From Spirochaetaceae bacterium (GTDB lineage Bacteria; Spirochaetota; Spirochaetia; B11-G9), in contig WGCU01000032.1 of assembly GCA_015493635.1 (NCBI GenBank), forward strand, positions 36,982 through 100,981: a DNA stretch of 64,000 nt, in the 5' to 3' direction. The translations under genes were made by a program, and so were the position numbers. Shown one piece after another: positions 1 to 8,499 of the stretch (positions are counted from its first letter, which is position 1; every line of letters begins with the position of its first letter). Under the pieces are notes generated by a model. It was not told the DNA's origin and made no database searches. It saw nothing but the letters and a program-made list of their open reading frames with translations.

Positions 1-2129
1 GTAATAAAATCAGTACTGCTGTCCGTAGAGTTGACGCAGTTGAGAAGGCCTCCGGAAGAGCCCGTTATATTTCAGATTATGAGTTTAAGGGGCTTCTTTA
101 CGCCCGGGTACTCCGTTCTGAAAAACCCCGGGCCAAAATAACCGGTATTTCCAAACCTGACTTTCCCGAGGGTTATTACTATATCGACGGAAAGGATATT
201 CCTTCTGAAGGCAGAAATAACATCCAGATGATAAAGGACGACTGGCATGTTTTTGCAGAAGGTGAAGTACGGTATATTGGTGAAACCATAGCTCTTGTTG
301 TCGGCCCGGACAAGGAAAAAGTGTTGCAGCTTCTTTCTGAAATCCGGGTTTCGTACAAAGAGGAAGAGCCGGCGTATACTATTGCGGAAGGTCTTGCCTG
401 CAAGGGCGGCCCTCTTTTTGGTGATGACAATATTTACGGAGAGTATAATCTTGTAAAGGGAAATCCTGAAGAAGCGTTTAAAAACGCGGTAAAGGTTGTT
501 GAAGGGACCTATAAAACGGGTTTTCAGGAACATCTTTACATGGAACCTCAGGGGATGGTGGGGACATGGGAAGAGGGCAAGCTGACGATCTATGCTTCGG
601 CTCAGTGTCCTTTTTATATACGGAAATCTGTGGCTGGTGTTATCGGGGTTGATGAAAAGAATATCAGGATAAAACAGGTTACCACCGGGGGGGCTTTCGG
701 CGGGAAAGAACATTTTCCCGATGTTATAGCAACGCCTCTTGCAGTTGCGGTACATAAACTTAAACAGCCGGTGGAACTGGTTTTTGACCGTATTGAAGAC
801 ATCAGTTTTACCTGTAAACGGCATCCCAGTGAGATTACCATAAAAACAGCCCTCGACAAGAACAACACTATTCTTGGTATGGATATAGATACCCGTATTA
901 ACGGCGGAGGCTATGAATCAAGTACTCTCATCGTTCTTCAGCGGGCGCTTCTCCACGGACTGGGAGTATACAACATCCCCAATGCCCATGTCCGGGGCAG
1001 GGCGGTGGCAACAAATACCTTTCCATCAGACGCGTACCGTGGATTTGGAGCACCTCAGGGTCTTTTTGCCATCGAACTGCATATGAGTCAGGTAGCCCGG
1101 GAGGCGGGGATGCTCCCTGCTGATTTTAAGCGGAAATATTTCATTAAAACCGGTGATATGACCGTAACAAATACAACAATGAAAGATGTCGTCAAGCTTG
1201 AGGAGATGTTTAAGGCTGCTGATGATATGTCGGATTATTCCAGAAAGGTAAAGGAGTATGAGCATGATCCGCTAAAGGGGATCGGAATCTCTTTTGTTAA
1301 TCACGGCGGCGGTTTTACCGGAAACGGAGAGCAGGAAATTATCAAGAGTGTGGTAAAAATGAAGCGCACCGGAGAGAAGAAGGCAGCGCTTTATGTATCC
1401 AATGTTGAAATGGGTCAGGGGCTGCAGACGGTACTCCGGAAAATTGCGGCTCAGGAACTTGGCCTTGACTATACGGATATTGATTACGACAATCCTGATA
1501 CGGATATCGTACCCGATTCAGGCCCTACCGTTGCTTCCCGGTCCACCATGGTTGTCGGGTACCTTATACAGGAGTGCGCGAAGAAATTAAAGACACGGTG
1601 GGACGAGGGGATAGGTACCGAAACAGAGCATCATTACGTGCATCCCCCGGGACTGGTATGGAATCAGGATACCCTCCAGGGAGATGCGTATCCTTCCTAC
1701 GGATGGGGACTGAACGTTGTGGAAGTAGAGATGGATCCTGTTACGTTTGAGATTAAAACAACGGGTATATGGACGGTGTTTGATGTGGGAATCCCCATGG
1801 ACGATACCATTATGGCCGGCCAGGTTTCCGGAGGGGTTATTCAGGCCCTCGGCTATGCGTCTATGGAAAAGTGTGAGGTGCTGGACGGACGGTTCCGGCA
1901 GCATACCATGGCGGACTACGTTATTCCTACGTCAGTGGATTTTCCTGAGGTAAAGAACGTGTTTATCGAGAATCCCTACGCGTATGGTCCCTCCGGAGCG
2001 AAAGGCGCGGGAGAACTGGTATTTGATGCAGCGGCTCCTGCATACGCGGATGCTGTCCAGCAGCTGACAGGCAGGAATATTTATGAGATACCGGTAACAC
2101 CGGAGATGGTTATGGGAGCTCTGAAATAG
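1..2129 (+). CDS. Xanthine dehydrogenase, molybdopterin-binding subunit (5' partial)
   Basis: Large molybdenum-cofactor subunit of a xanthine dehydrogenase-type hydroxylase, acting in the cytoplasm on purines such as hypoxanthine and xanthine. The reading frame is open from base 3 and already shows the family's N-terminal pattern (VRRVDAVEKASGRARY), so only a few residues plus the start codon lie outside the window; about 708 codons are present. Visible family motifs are GGAFGGKEH (about 690-715), YRGFGAPQ (about 1037-1060) and the C-terminal GPSGAKGAGEL, whose Glu corresponds to the catalytic base of this family. The next gene starts on the base after its stop, so subunits are co-translated. 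The three separate subunits (Mo, Fe-S, FAD) resemble the E. coli XdhABC arrangement. Exact substrate is inferred from purine-gene neighbours, not proven. Confidence 0.9.
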   Translation, partial: NKISTAVRRVDAVEKASGRARYISDYEFKGLLYARVLRSEKPRAKITGISKPDFPEGYYYIDGKDIPSEGRNNIQMIKDDWHVFAEGEVRYIGETIALVVGPDKEKVLQLLSEIRVSYKEEEPAYTIAEGLACKGGPLFGDDNIYGEYNLVKGNPEEAFKNAVKVVEGTYKTGFQEHLYMEPQGMVGTWEEGKLTIYASAQCPFYIRKSVAGVIGVDEKNIRIKQVTTGGAFGGKEHFPDVIATPLAVAVHKLKQPVELVFDRIEDISFTCKRHPSEITIKTALDKNNTILGMDIDTRINGGGYESSTLIVLQRALLHGLGVYNIPNAHVRGRAVATNTFPSDAYRGFGAPQGLFAIELHMSQVAREAGMLPADFKRKYFIKTGDMTVTNTTMKDVVKLEEMFKAADDMSDYSRKVKEYEHDPLKGIGISFVNHGGGFTGNGEQEIIKSVVKMKRTGEKKAALYVSNVEMGQGLQTVLRKIAAQELGLDYTDIDYDNPDTDIVPDSGPTVASRSTMVVGYLIQECAKKLKTRWDEGIGTETEHHYVHPPGLVWNQDTLQGDAYPSYGWGLNVVEVEMDPVTFEIKTTGIWTVFDVGIPMDDTIMAGQVSGGVIQALGYASMEKCEVLDGRFRQHTMADYVIPTSVDFPEVKNVFIENPYAYGPSGAKGAGELVFDAAAPAYADAVQQLTGRNIYEIPVTPEMVMGALK

Positions 2130-2603
2130 ATGAAAGATATAGAATTTACCCTTAACGGGAAAAAGGTACATAGCGCAGCCGATCCTTTGAAACGGCTTCT
2201 TGATGTCCTCCGGGATGATTTTACGGAAACCGGGGTAAAAGAGGGATGCGGAGAAGGAGAATGCGGCGCATGCTCGGTTTTAATGGATGGGAAGCTGGTA
2301 AACTCTTGTATGGTTCCCATCGGTGCGGCAGAGGGGTGTGATATTGTCACACCGGAAGGGCTGCGGGAGACTGAAAAAGGCAAGGTGATTATTGAATCCT
2401 TTGCGGATTCCGGTGCCGTTCAGTGTGGTTTTTGTACTCCGGGAATGATGATGGCGGCGGATGCGCTTCTGGAAGAAAACAGTAATCCCTCTGAAGAGGA
2501 GATTCGGGAAGCCCTCTCCGGAAATCTGTGCCGGTGTACCGGTTACGATCTCATTGTCAAGGGAGTAAAGGACTCCGCCACGAGGGGGAAGAAACTATGG
2601 TAG
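2130..2603 (+). CDS. Xanthine dehydrogenase, [2Fe-2S] iron-sulfur subunit
   Basis: Small electron-transfer subunit (157 aa) carrying two [2Fe-2S] clusters between the molybdenum and FAD subunits. The plant-ferredoxin-type N-terminal cluster ligands are seen in CGEGECGACSVLMDG followed by the later Cys in NSCMVP; the C-terminal cluster ligands are in QCGFCTPGM and GNLCRCTGY. Length is normal for XdhC-type subunits. The ATG immediately follows the TAG of the Mo subunit, and the 3' end overlaps the FAD subunit by 7 bases, indicating translational coupling. Confidence 0.93.
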   Translation: MKDIEFTLNGKKVHSAADPLKRLLDVLRDDFTETGVKEGCGEGECGACSVLMDGKLVNSCMVPIGAAEGCDIVTPEGLRETEKGKVIIESFADSGAVQCGFCTPGMMMAADALLEENSNPSEEEIREALSGNLCRCTGYDLIVKGVKDSATRGKKLW

Positions 2604-3454
2604 ATTCATACAAACCTGCTACGCTTAAAGAAGCACTTGCTTTACGGAAGCAGCATGATCTTATCCCCCTTGCCGGCGGAACGGATCTTATGGTTAAGTA
2701 TCAGAGCTGGAGCGGGACACTGCCCCGGTTCCCCAAAGGTGCTCTCTTTATAAGCCGGCTGCCGGAGCTGAAAGGAATTGAAAAGAGGGGGGAGTCTCTC
2801 ATTATCGGAGCCGGAGCTACGTTATCAGATGTAGCGGCTTTTCCTGATACTCCCAAGGTATTACGGGATGCAGTTTTAAGTATTGCTGCGCCGGGAATCC
2901 GGAATATAGCAACTCTTGCAGGGAATATATGTAATGCCTCCCCGGCAGGAGATTCCATCTGTGCTCTTTACGCCCTTGATGCTTCGGTTGTTCTCCAGCG
3001 TACCGGGTCGGAACGGACCGTACCGGTTATGAAGTTTATCACCGGACCGGGGAAGACAGTCCTTGAAGGGGACGAACTTGTTACCGCTGTTATTGTCCTG
3101 TTGGAAAAAGCAAATATCAGTATCTTTAAAAAGGTTGGAACACGGAAGGCGAATGCCCTTTCGAAGCTTTCCTTTTCCGCGGTTGCCGAGGTAAAGGGCG
3201 GTGTTATAGACGGAATTGCTCTTGCGTTCGGTGCGGTTGGACCGACGGTGGTACGGTCAGTTGAACTGGAAAAGAAGTGTATCGGGAAAAAACGTTCTGA
3301 AATTGAATCGAATATTGAAGAGATAGTACGGGATTACAGTACCATGATTGTTCCGATAGATGATCAGCGTTCAAGTGCCGAGTACCGTAAACAGGTTGCC
3401 TTGAACCTGCTGCGGAATTTTTTGACTGAAGAACTTGCAGGAGGGATGCGCTGA
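2597..3454 (+). CDS. Xanthine dehydrogenase, FAD-binding subunit
   Basis: FAD subunit (285 aa) that would pass electrons from the iron-sulfur subunit to NAD or another acceptor. It has the molybdopterin-dehydrogenase FAD fold signatures PLAGGTDLMVKY near residue 25-35 and TLAGNICNASPAGDS near residue 110-125, plus the C-terminal CO-dehydrogenase-flavoprotein-like domain ending in EYRKQVALNLL. The ATG at 2597 is chosen over upstream in-frame starts because it has a GAGGGGGAAG Shine-Dalgarno and matches the family N-terminus (SYKPATLKEAL). Third gene of the operon, overlapping the Fe-S gene by 7 bp. Confidence 0.92.
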   Translation: MVDSYKPATLKEALALRKQHDLIPLAGGTDLMVKYQSWSGTLPRFPKGALFISRLPELKGIEKRGESLIIGAGATLSDVAAFPDTPKVLRDAVLSIAAPGIRNIATLAGNICNASPAGDSICALYALDASVVLQRTGSERTVPVMKFITGPGKTVLEGDELVTAVIVLLEKANISIFKKVGTRKANALSKLSFSAVAEVKGGVIDGIALAFGAVGPTVVRSVELEKKCIGKKRSEIESNIEEIVRDYSTMIVPIDDQRSSAEYRKQVALNLLRNFLTEELAGGMR

Positions 3455-3455
3455 A

Positions 3456-4823
3456 ATGGCTCAGATACTGTTAAAAGACTGTTATTACATTTTACAATCA
3501 ACCCATGATGAGCCCCTCCGGGGCTGGGATCTTTTAATTGAAGATAACCGTGTCAAGAAACTGGCAAAAGATATCAACGTTACCCTTTCGGGAGATGACC
3601 GGGTTATTGACTGTTCTACTCACGTTGTTGTGCCGGGATTTATCAATACACACCATCATTTTTATCAGACCCTGACACGGAACCTTCCGGCGGTTCAGGA
3701 TGCGAAACTCTTCGATTGGCTTGTGTATCTCTATGAGATTTGGAAGCATCTTGATGAAGACGCGGTATACTATTCTTCCCTCCTTGCCATGGGGGAGCTG
3801 CTTAAAACAGGATGTACAACTTCGACAGACCATCATTACGTGTATCCCCATCACATTACCGGGGATATTATGGGGATCCAGTTCAAGGCGGCAGAGCAGC
3901 TGGGAATGCGGTTTTCTCCCACGAGAGGGTCCATGTCTCTCAGCAAGAAGGACGGCGGGCTTCCTCCTGATACGGTGGTACAGTCTGAAGAAGAAATTTT
4001 AAAAGACAGTGAGCGGGTTATTCAGACCTATCATGATGAGAGTGAGCTTTCCATGCGGAAGATCGTTCTTGCACCCTGTTCCCCTTTCAGTGTAACGGAA
4101 CAGCTGATGAAAGATTCCGTTGAGCTTGCACGGAAGTACGGTGTCCGCCTTCATACCCATCTTGCTGAAACGAAGGATGAGAATGATTTCTGTGTTGAGA
4201 TTTACGGGCGGCGTCCGCTGAAGCTGATGGAGGATACAGGATTTATCGGCAGCGATGTTTTCTACGCCCACGGAATTCACTTTACCGATGCTGAACTGCA
4301 GCTGCTCAGTGAAACAAAAACCCATATTGCCCACTGTCCTTCTTCCAACATGCGTCTTGGATCGGGTATCTGCCGGGTTACCGAGATGCTTCCCAAGGGG
4401 ATAAACGTCGGCCTCGGGGTAGACGGTTCAGCTTCCAACGATACATCGGATATGCTCGGCGAAATGCGGAACGCCCTGCTGCTACAGCGTGTTCATTACG
4501 GTAGTAATGCGGTTACCGCGAGGGATATTTTTAAACTTGCCACGGTAAACGGCGCCCGGCTTTTAAACTTTGAGAAAGTCGGAGAACTGAAAGAAGGCTG
4601 GGCGGCGGATATGGCACTGTTCAATATTGATAAAATGGAATACGCAGGTTCTCTTTCCGATCCCTTAGCAGCCTTAATCTTTTCCGGATACAACCATGGA
4701 ACCGACTACACCATTGTGAATGGAAAGATCGTTGTAGAACAGGGGAGGCTTGTTGGTGTGGACGAAGAGGAACTGACAAAGAAAGCAAACGAGATCTCTT
4801 TCAGGATGATTGAGGAGGCATAA
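3456..4823 (+). CDS. Amidohydrolase, 8-oxoguanine/guanine deaminase-like
   Basis: Cytoplasmic zinc-dependent aminohydrolase of the TrzN/SsnA/guanine-deaminase group (455 aa). Metal ligands are visible as NTHHHFYQTL (HxH), RLHTHLAETKDE (His in strand 5), a further His at FYAHGIHF, and GLGVDGSASND (catalytic Asp). It most resembles 8-oxoguanine deaminases, which convert 8-oxoguanine to urate or guanine-like substrates to xanthine. Its position between two molybdenum hydroxylases supports a purine substrate. In E. coli the corresponding slot upstream of ygfM-xdhD holds ssnA; this protein is related but looks closer to the 8-oxoguanine deaminase branch. ATG at 3456 is preferred over a TTG seven codons earlier because of AGGAGG about 10 bases upstream. 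Confidence 0.82.
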   Translation: MAQILLKDCYYILQSTHDEPLRGWDLLIEDNRVKKLAKDINVTLSGDDRVIDCSTHVVVPGFINTHHHFYQTLTRNLPAVQDAKLFDWLVYLYEIWKHLDEDAVYYSSLLAMGELLKTGCTTSTDHHYVYPHHITGDIMGIQFKAAEQLGMRFSPTRGSMSLSKKDGGLPPDTVVQSEEEILKDSERVIQTYHDESELSMRKIVLAPCSPFSVTEQLMKDSVELARKYGVRLHTHLAETKDENDFCVEIYGRRPLKLMEDTGFIGSDVFYAHGIHFTDAELQLLSETKTHIAHCPSSNMRLGSGICRVTEMLPKGINVGLGVDGSASNDTSDMLGEMRNALLLQRVHYGSNAVTARDIFKLATVNGARLLNFEKVGELKEGWAADMALFNIDKMEYAGSLSDPLAALIFSGYNHGTDYTIVNGKIVVEQGRLVGVDEEELTKKANEISFRMIEEA

Positions 4824-5596
4824 TGATACAGGAAGCAGTAAAACCCGCTTCTTTGAAAGAAGCGGCTGCCCTGCAGAAGCAGGGGATGATGTTTTTAAGC
4901 GGTGGAACACTCATAAATTGGGCTCCCGCGCAGATAAAGGCAGAAAAGGTTATTCTTCTGGAGGGGCTTCTCTCTACCGGAATAGAACAGAAGGGTGATA
5001 CCCTTGAAATAGGAGCGGGAGCAACCCTGCAGTCCATAGCTGACTCACCGGCTGTACCCGAAGTATTACGGACCGGGGCAGGATTTATTCCCTCAAGAAT
5101 TATCCGCAGCATGGCAACTATCGGAGGTAACATAGCTGCAAACCGGACAGACTCATATATAATTCCCGTACTCTTTGCTCTCCAGGCCAAGGTTGAAACG
5201 GCCGGTGGAGAAATCATGGATGTCTATTCATACTGTACCGAAGAGCGCAGCGACCTTATTGTAAAGGTCCTTCTCCCCAGAGTGGACGGATCGGCAGCTG
5301 TTGACCGGGCACTACGCTCTTCGGCAGCGTATCCTTCCGCTGTTACGGCAGTACGTGTTGCGGACGGAGACTGTGTTGTCGCTCTCGGCTGTGCCGCACC
5401 CCATGCCATCCGCCTTAAGGATGTTGAACAGGGGATCGTATCGAAATCCCTCGTTTCAGAGGAAGATATTTTTAAAGCAGTATACGCTGCCATCAATCCT
5501 CCCGCGGGTCTCAAGGAGACGGCGGAATACAAACGGTATATAGAATCAACCCTTATTGCTCATTCCGCGGTGCAGTGCCGGAAGGGAGGGAAATAA
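4823..5596 (+). CDS. ygfM: YgfM-like FAD-binding molybdopterin dehydrogenase subunit
   Basis: Second FAD-binding subunit of the xanthine dehydrogenase family in the operon (257 aa). It keeps the fold pattern (FLSGGTLINW near the N-terminus, ATIGGNIAANRTDS near residue 100, and a C-terminal AEYKRYIESTLIA), but is shorter than the FAD subunit at 2597-3454. Order ssnA-like, ygfM, xdhD matches the E. coli ygfK-ssnA-ygfM-xdhD cluster, so it is the likely flavin partner of XdhD directly downstream. It overlaps the preceding stop by one base (TAATG). Confidence 0.85.
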   Translation: MIQEAVKPASLKEAAALQKQGMMFLSGGTLINWAPAQIKAEKVILLEGLLSTGIEQKGDTLEIGAGATLQSIADSPAVPEVLRTGAGFIPSRIIRSMATIGGNIAANRTDSYIIPVLFALQAKVETAGGEIMDVYSYCTEERSDLIVKVLLPRVDGSAAVDRALRSSAAYPSAVTAVRVADGDCVVALGCAAPHAIRLKDVEQGIVSKSLVSEEDIFKAVYAAINPPAGLKETAEYKRYIESTLIAHSAVQCRKGGK

Positions 5597-5598
5597 TC

Positions 5599-8472
5599 AT
5601 GAAGATAACCATTGTACTAAACGGGACTCCCCGGGAAGTGTATACGGAACCGGGCGAGAATGTTCAGAAACTTCTTAAAAGGGTTGGTATCAATTCTGTA
5701 CGGAACAGTGATGACGGATATGCCTTTGCAGGCAGTGATGCTGTCTGGATGGATGGCCGGATTGTTGCTTCTTCACTCCTTATAGCGGCCCAGATAGACG
5801 GAAAGGAAATACGGACGGTGGAATACCTGTCCAGAGACGGTGTTATCTCACCGGTGCAGAGTGCAATGATTGATGCGGGGGTTGTTCAGTCCGCGTATAA
5901 TATTCCTGCGGCGGCTCTCATCCTCGACGACCTTCTTACCCGCATACCAAATCCCGGGAAGGAAGATATCAAAGATGCGCTGTCCGGTCTTTTTATCCGT
6001 GACAGCGGGTATGAGCAGTTTTTTCTGGCAGTCAAGCTTGCTGTCAAACGGAAGAATGATCCGGAGTATACAACGAAAATTGCTCCCGAGTTTGATGAAA
6101 ACCTGCGGTTCATCGGTAAGGTAAAGCGGAAGGTAGACGGAGCGAAGCTTGTCAGAGGTGAAAAGGTTTTTGTGGAAGACAAGGTGGAACCGGGGTCATG
6201 TATTCTCAAGGTACTCCGCAGTCCCCATGCCAGTGCGTACATTACCAGTATCGACACATCGGCGGCTAAAAAAATTCCGGGGGTTATTGAAGTTTTTACC
6301 TATAAAAATACCCCGGAAACCTGGTACACCCAGGCGGGGCAGGGTTTTCCGGAGCCTTCTCCCTACGACCGGCGGCTTTTCGGTATAAAGATGAATCATG
6401 TCGGTGACCGGGTTGCGGCTGTTGTCGCGGAAACCGAAACAATTGCGGAAAAGGCATTACAGGCTATAAAGGTTGAGTACGAGGTTTTAAAACCGGTACT
6501 TTCCATTGAAGAGGCCGCAGTACCGGGAGCGCCTGTTATCCATAATAGTGAAATTATCTATGTTGACGGAGCTCCTGATGATCTTGCGGAACAGAACAGG
6601 AGTTTTGATCCCCGGGACGGGAAGGTTATATACCAGTTCCCCATCGGTGGAGATCCTCACAAGAATATTGCGGCCAGTATTACCGATGGTATCGGTGATG
6701 TGGAAAAAGGTTTTAAGGAAGCTGATGTCGTTATTGAACGGGAGTATGAACCGGCGTCAACCATACAGTGTACACCCCTGGAAATGCATACCGTCTATAC
6801 GAAGATGGACGGGGAGCGGCTTATCATGCACTGTTCGACCCAGGTTCCCTTCCACGTGCGGAGAATTACAGCCGCAGTTCTTGGAATTAGTGAGAACAGG
6901 ATACAGGTTATAAAGGAACGGGTCGGCGGCGGATATGGTTCAAAGCAGGATATCCTGCTCGAAGAGGTCTGCGCGTACGCTACGTACAAAACCGGCCGGT
7001 CGATCTTTCATCAGTATTCACGGAAAGAGGAGTTTGAGTCCTGCAGTACCAGAAAGGGGATGAAAATACGGGTAAAACTCGGAGCCAAAAAGAACGGGAA
7101 ACTGACAGCAGTTTACATGGATCTGAGAGCCAATGAAGGACCCTACGGTGCCCACGCACTGACGGTACCCATGAACGCGTGTTCGAAGTCTCTGCCGCTG
7201 TTTCTCTGCGATAATTTCAAGTTTGACGTACACGCGTACTATACAAATACCGCGCCCACCGGAGCGTATCAGGGATACGGAGCTCCCAAAGGATCCTATG
7301 CCCTGCAGATGGCTGCCGCGGAACTGGCTGATGAACTGGGGATGGATCCTCTTGATTTTCTTGAATTGAACAGGGTTCACGAAGGTTCCATGCTTGAAAT
7401 CCTCAAGTGTCTCGGCGAAGGGAGAGAGGGCGTTGCCGCTCCTGCTGAAAGCTGCGGCCTTGGTCCTGCCCTTGAAAAGGGTTCAAAGATGATGGAGTGG
7501 GGGAAAAAGCCTGTCTCTGATGATCCGGATGTAAAGATCGGAAAGGGTGTTGTTATTATCCAGCAGGGATCGGGCCTTCCGGGGCTTGATCAGTCCAATG
7601 CGGTCATAAAAATGCTTGGTGACGGTACTTTCATGCTGCTCTCGGGAGGCGCGGATCTTGGAACCGGCCTTGATACCGTCAGTGTTAAGATGGCTGCCGA
7701 GGTTCTGGCAACTGAGATGTCTAACGTTTCAATTCTATCTGGAGATACTGACAATACCCCCTTTGATACAGGAGCCTATGCCTCAAGCGGTACCTATTTT
7801 TCCGGCGGAGCTTCGATGCTTGCGGCTCAGGATCTCAGAAAGAAAATTCTATCAGCTGCCTCTCTCATTATGGAAGAACCGGCAGCGGATCTCTCTATTG
7901 AGTATCCCGGTAAAATCGTCGGGAAAAAGAGTGAATTAACATACAAAGAACTGGCGTGGAATACCCAGAGCGGCGAGGGAACCGGTCAGCTTATAGGCGA
8001 AGGACATTTTACCACCGATGACGCTTCCTTTCCCTACGGTGCTCATTTTGCCCAGGTTGCCGTAAATACCCGGACGGGAGCTTTGAAGATACAGAAATAC
8101 TATGCTCTTATGGATGCGGGGATGCCTATAAATCCCGAATTGGCCCAGGGTCAGGTGTTCGGAGCTGTTATGAAGTCGATAGGTCATACACTGTATGAAG
8201 GACTTGTGTATGATGAAAAAGGACATGCCCTCAATACGGATCTCAGGGGATACGGTGTTCCCATGATAGGGGATGTTCCGGATGATTTTAAGGTCGAGCT
8301 TATTCAAACTGATGACCCCTACGGACCCTACGGTGCGAAATCAATATCGGAGATAAGTGTGAACGGTGCCGCGCCTGTTATAGCAAACGCAATACATGAT
8401 GCTGTCGGTGTCTGGATGCGGAAGTGGCCTATTACACCCGAGGCTGTTTTACGGGCCTTGGGGAAAATATAG
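5599..8472 (+). CDS. xdhD: XdhD: fused (degenerate Fe-S)-molybdopterin hydroxylase
   Basis: 957-aa putative hypoxanthine/purine hydroxylase, equal in length and close in sequence to E. coli XdhD as I recall it. Residues about 1-160 have the shape of a two-domain [2Fe-2S] subunit, but every ligand cysteine is replaced: the first cluster region reads VRNSDDGYAFAGSDAVW, the second AYNIPAAA and LFIRDSGYEQ, and no cysteine occurs in this domain. Residues about 170-957 are the molybdopterin domain with RVGGGYGSKQ, AYQGYGAPKG and GPYGAKSISEI (catalytic Glu). Family members are associated with selenium-dependent molybdenum hydroxylases; the YqeB and YqeC homologues at 15736-18128 fit this. ATG 5599 has GGAGGG in front and is chosen over a GTG at 5575. 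Confidence 0.9.
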   Translation: MKITIVLNGTPREVYTEPGENVQKLLKRVGINSVRNSDDGYAFAGSDAVWMDGRIVASSLLIAAQIDGKEIRTVEYLSRDGVISPVQSAMIDAGVVQSAYNIPAAALILDDLLTRIPNPGKEDIKDALSGLFIRDSGYEQFFLAVKLAVKRKNDPEYTTKIAPEFDENLRFIGKVKRKVDGAKLVRGEKVFVEDKVEPGSCILKVLRSPHASAYITSIDTSAAKKIPGVIEVFTYKNTPETWYTQAGQGFPEPSPYDRRLFGIKMNHVGDRVAAVVAETETIAEKALQAIKVEYEVLKPVLSIEEAAVPGAPVIHNSEIIYVDGAPDDLAEQNRSFDPRDGKVIYQFPIGGDPHKNIAASITDGIGDVEKGFKEADVVIEREYEPASTIQCTPLEMHTVYTKMDGERLIMHCSTQVPFHVRRITAAVLGISENRIQVIKERVGGGYGSKQDILLEEVCAYATYKTGRSIFHQYSRKEEFESCSTRKGMKIRVKLGAKKNGKLTAVYMDLRANEGPYGAHALTVPMNACSKSLPLFLCDNFKFDVHAYYTNTAPTGAYQGYGAPKGSYALQMAAAELADELGMDPLDFLELNRVHEGSMLEILKCLGEGREGVAAPAESCGLGPALEKGSKMMEWGKKPVSDDPDVKIGKGVVIIQQGSGLPGLDQSNAVIKMLGDGTFMLLSGGADLGTGLDTVSVKMAAEVLATEMSNVSILSGDTDNTPFDTGAYASSGTYFSGGASMLAAQDLRKKILSAASLIMEEPAADLSIEYPGKIVGKKSELTYKELAWNTQSGEGTGQLIGEGHFTTDDASFPYGAHFAQVAVNTRTGALKIQKYYALMDAGMPINPELAQGQVFGAVMKSIGHTLYEGLVYDEKGHALNTDLRGYGVPMIGDVPDDFKVELIQTDDPYGPYGAKSISEISVNGAAPVIANAIHDAVGVWMRKWPITPEAVLRALGKI

Positions 8473-8499
8473 AACGAATAATTTTTTTGGAGGAAGTTA

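Noticed and set aside
72..824. 250-codon open frame on the minus strand
   Set aside because: It is antisense to the xanthine dehydrogenase Mo subunit, whose motifs are clear; the minus frame has no family resemblance and is rich in Phe/Arg/His typical of shadow frames.
1..8472. In-frame TGA selenocysteine codons in the hydroxylase genes
   Set aside because: All hydroxylase frames run to normal stops at conserved family lengths; selenium in this enzyme class is a labile cofactor ligand, not selenocysteine.
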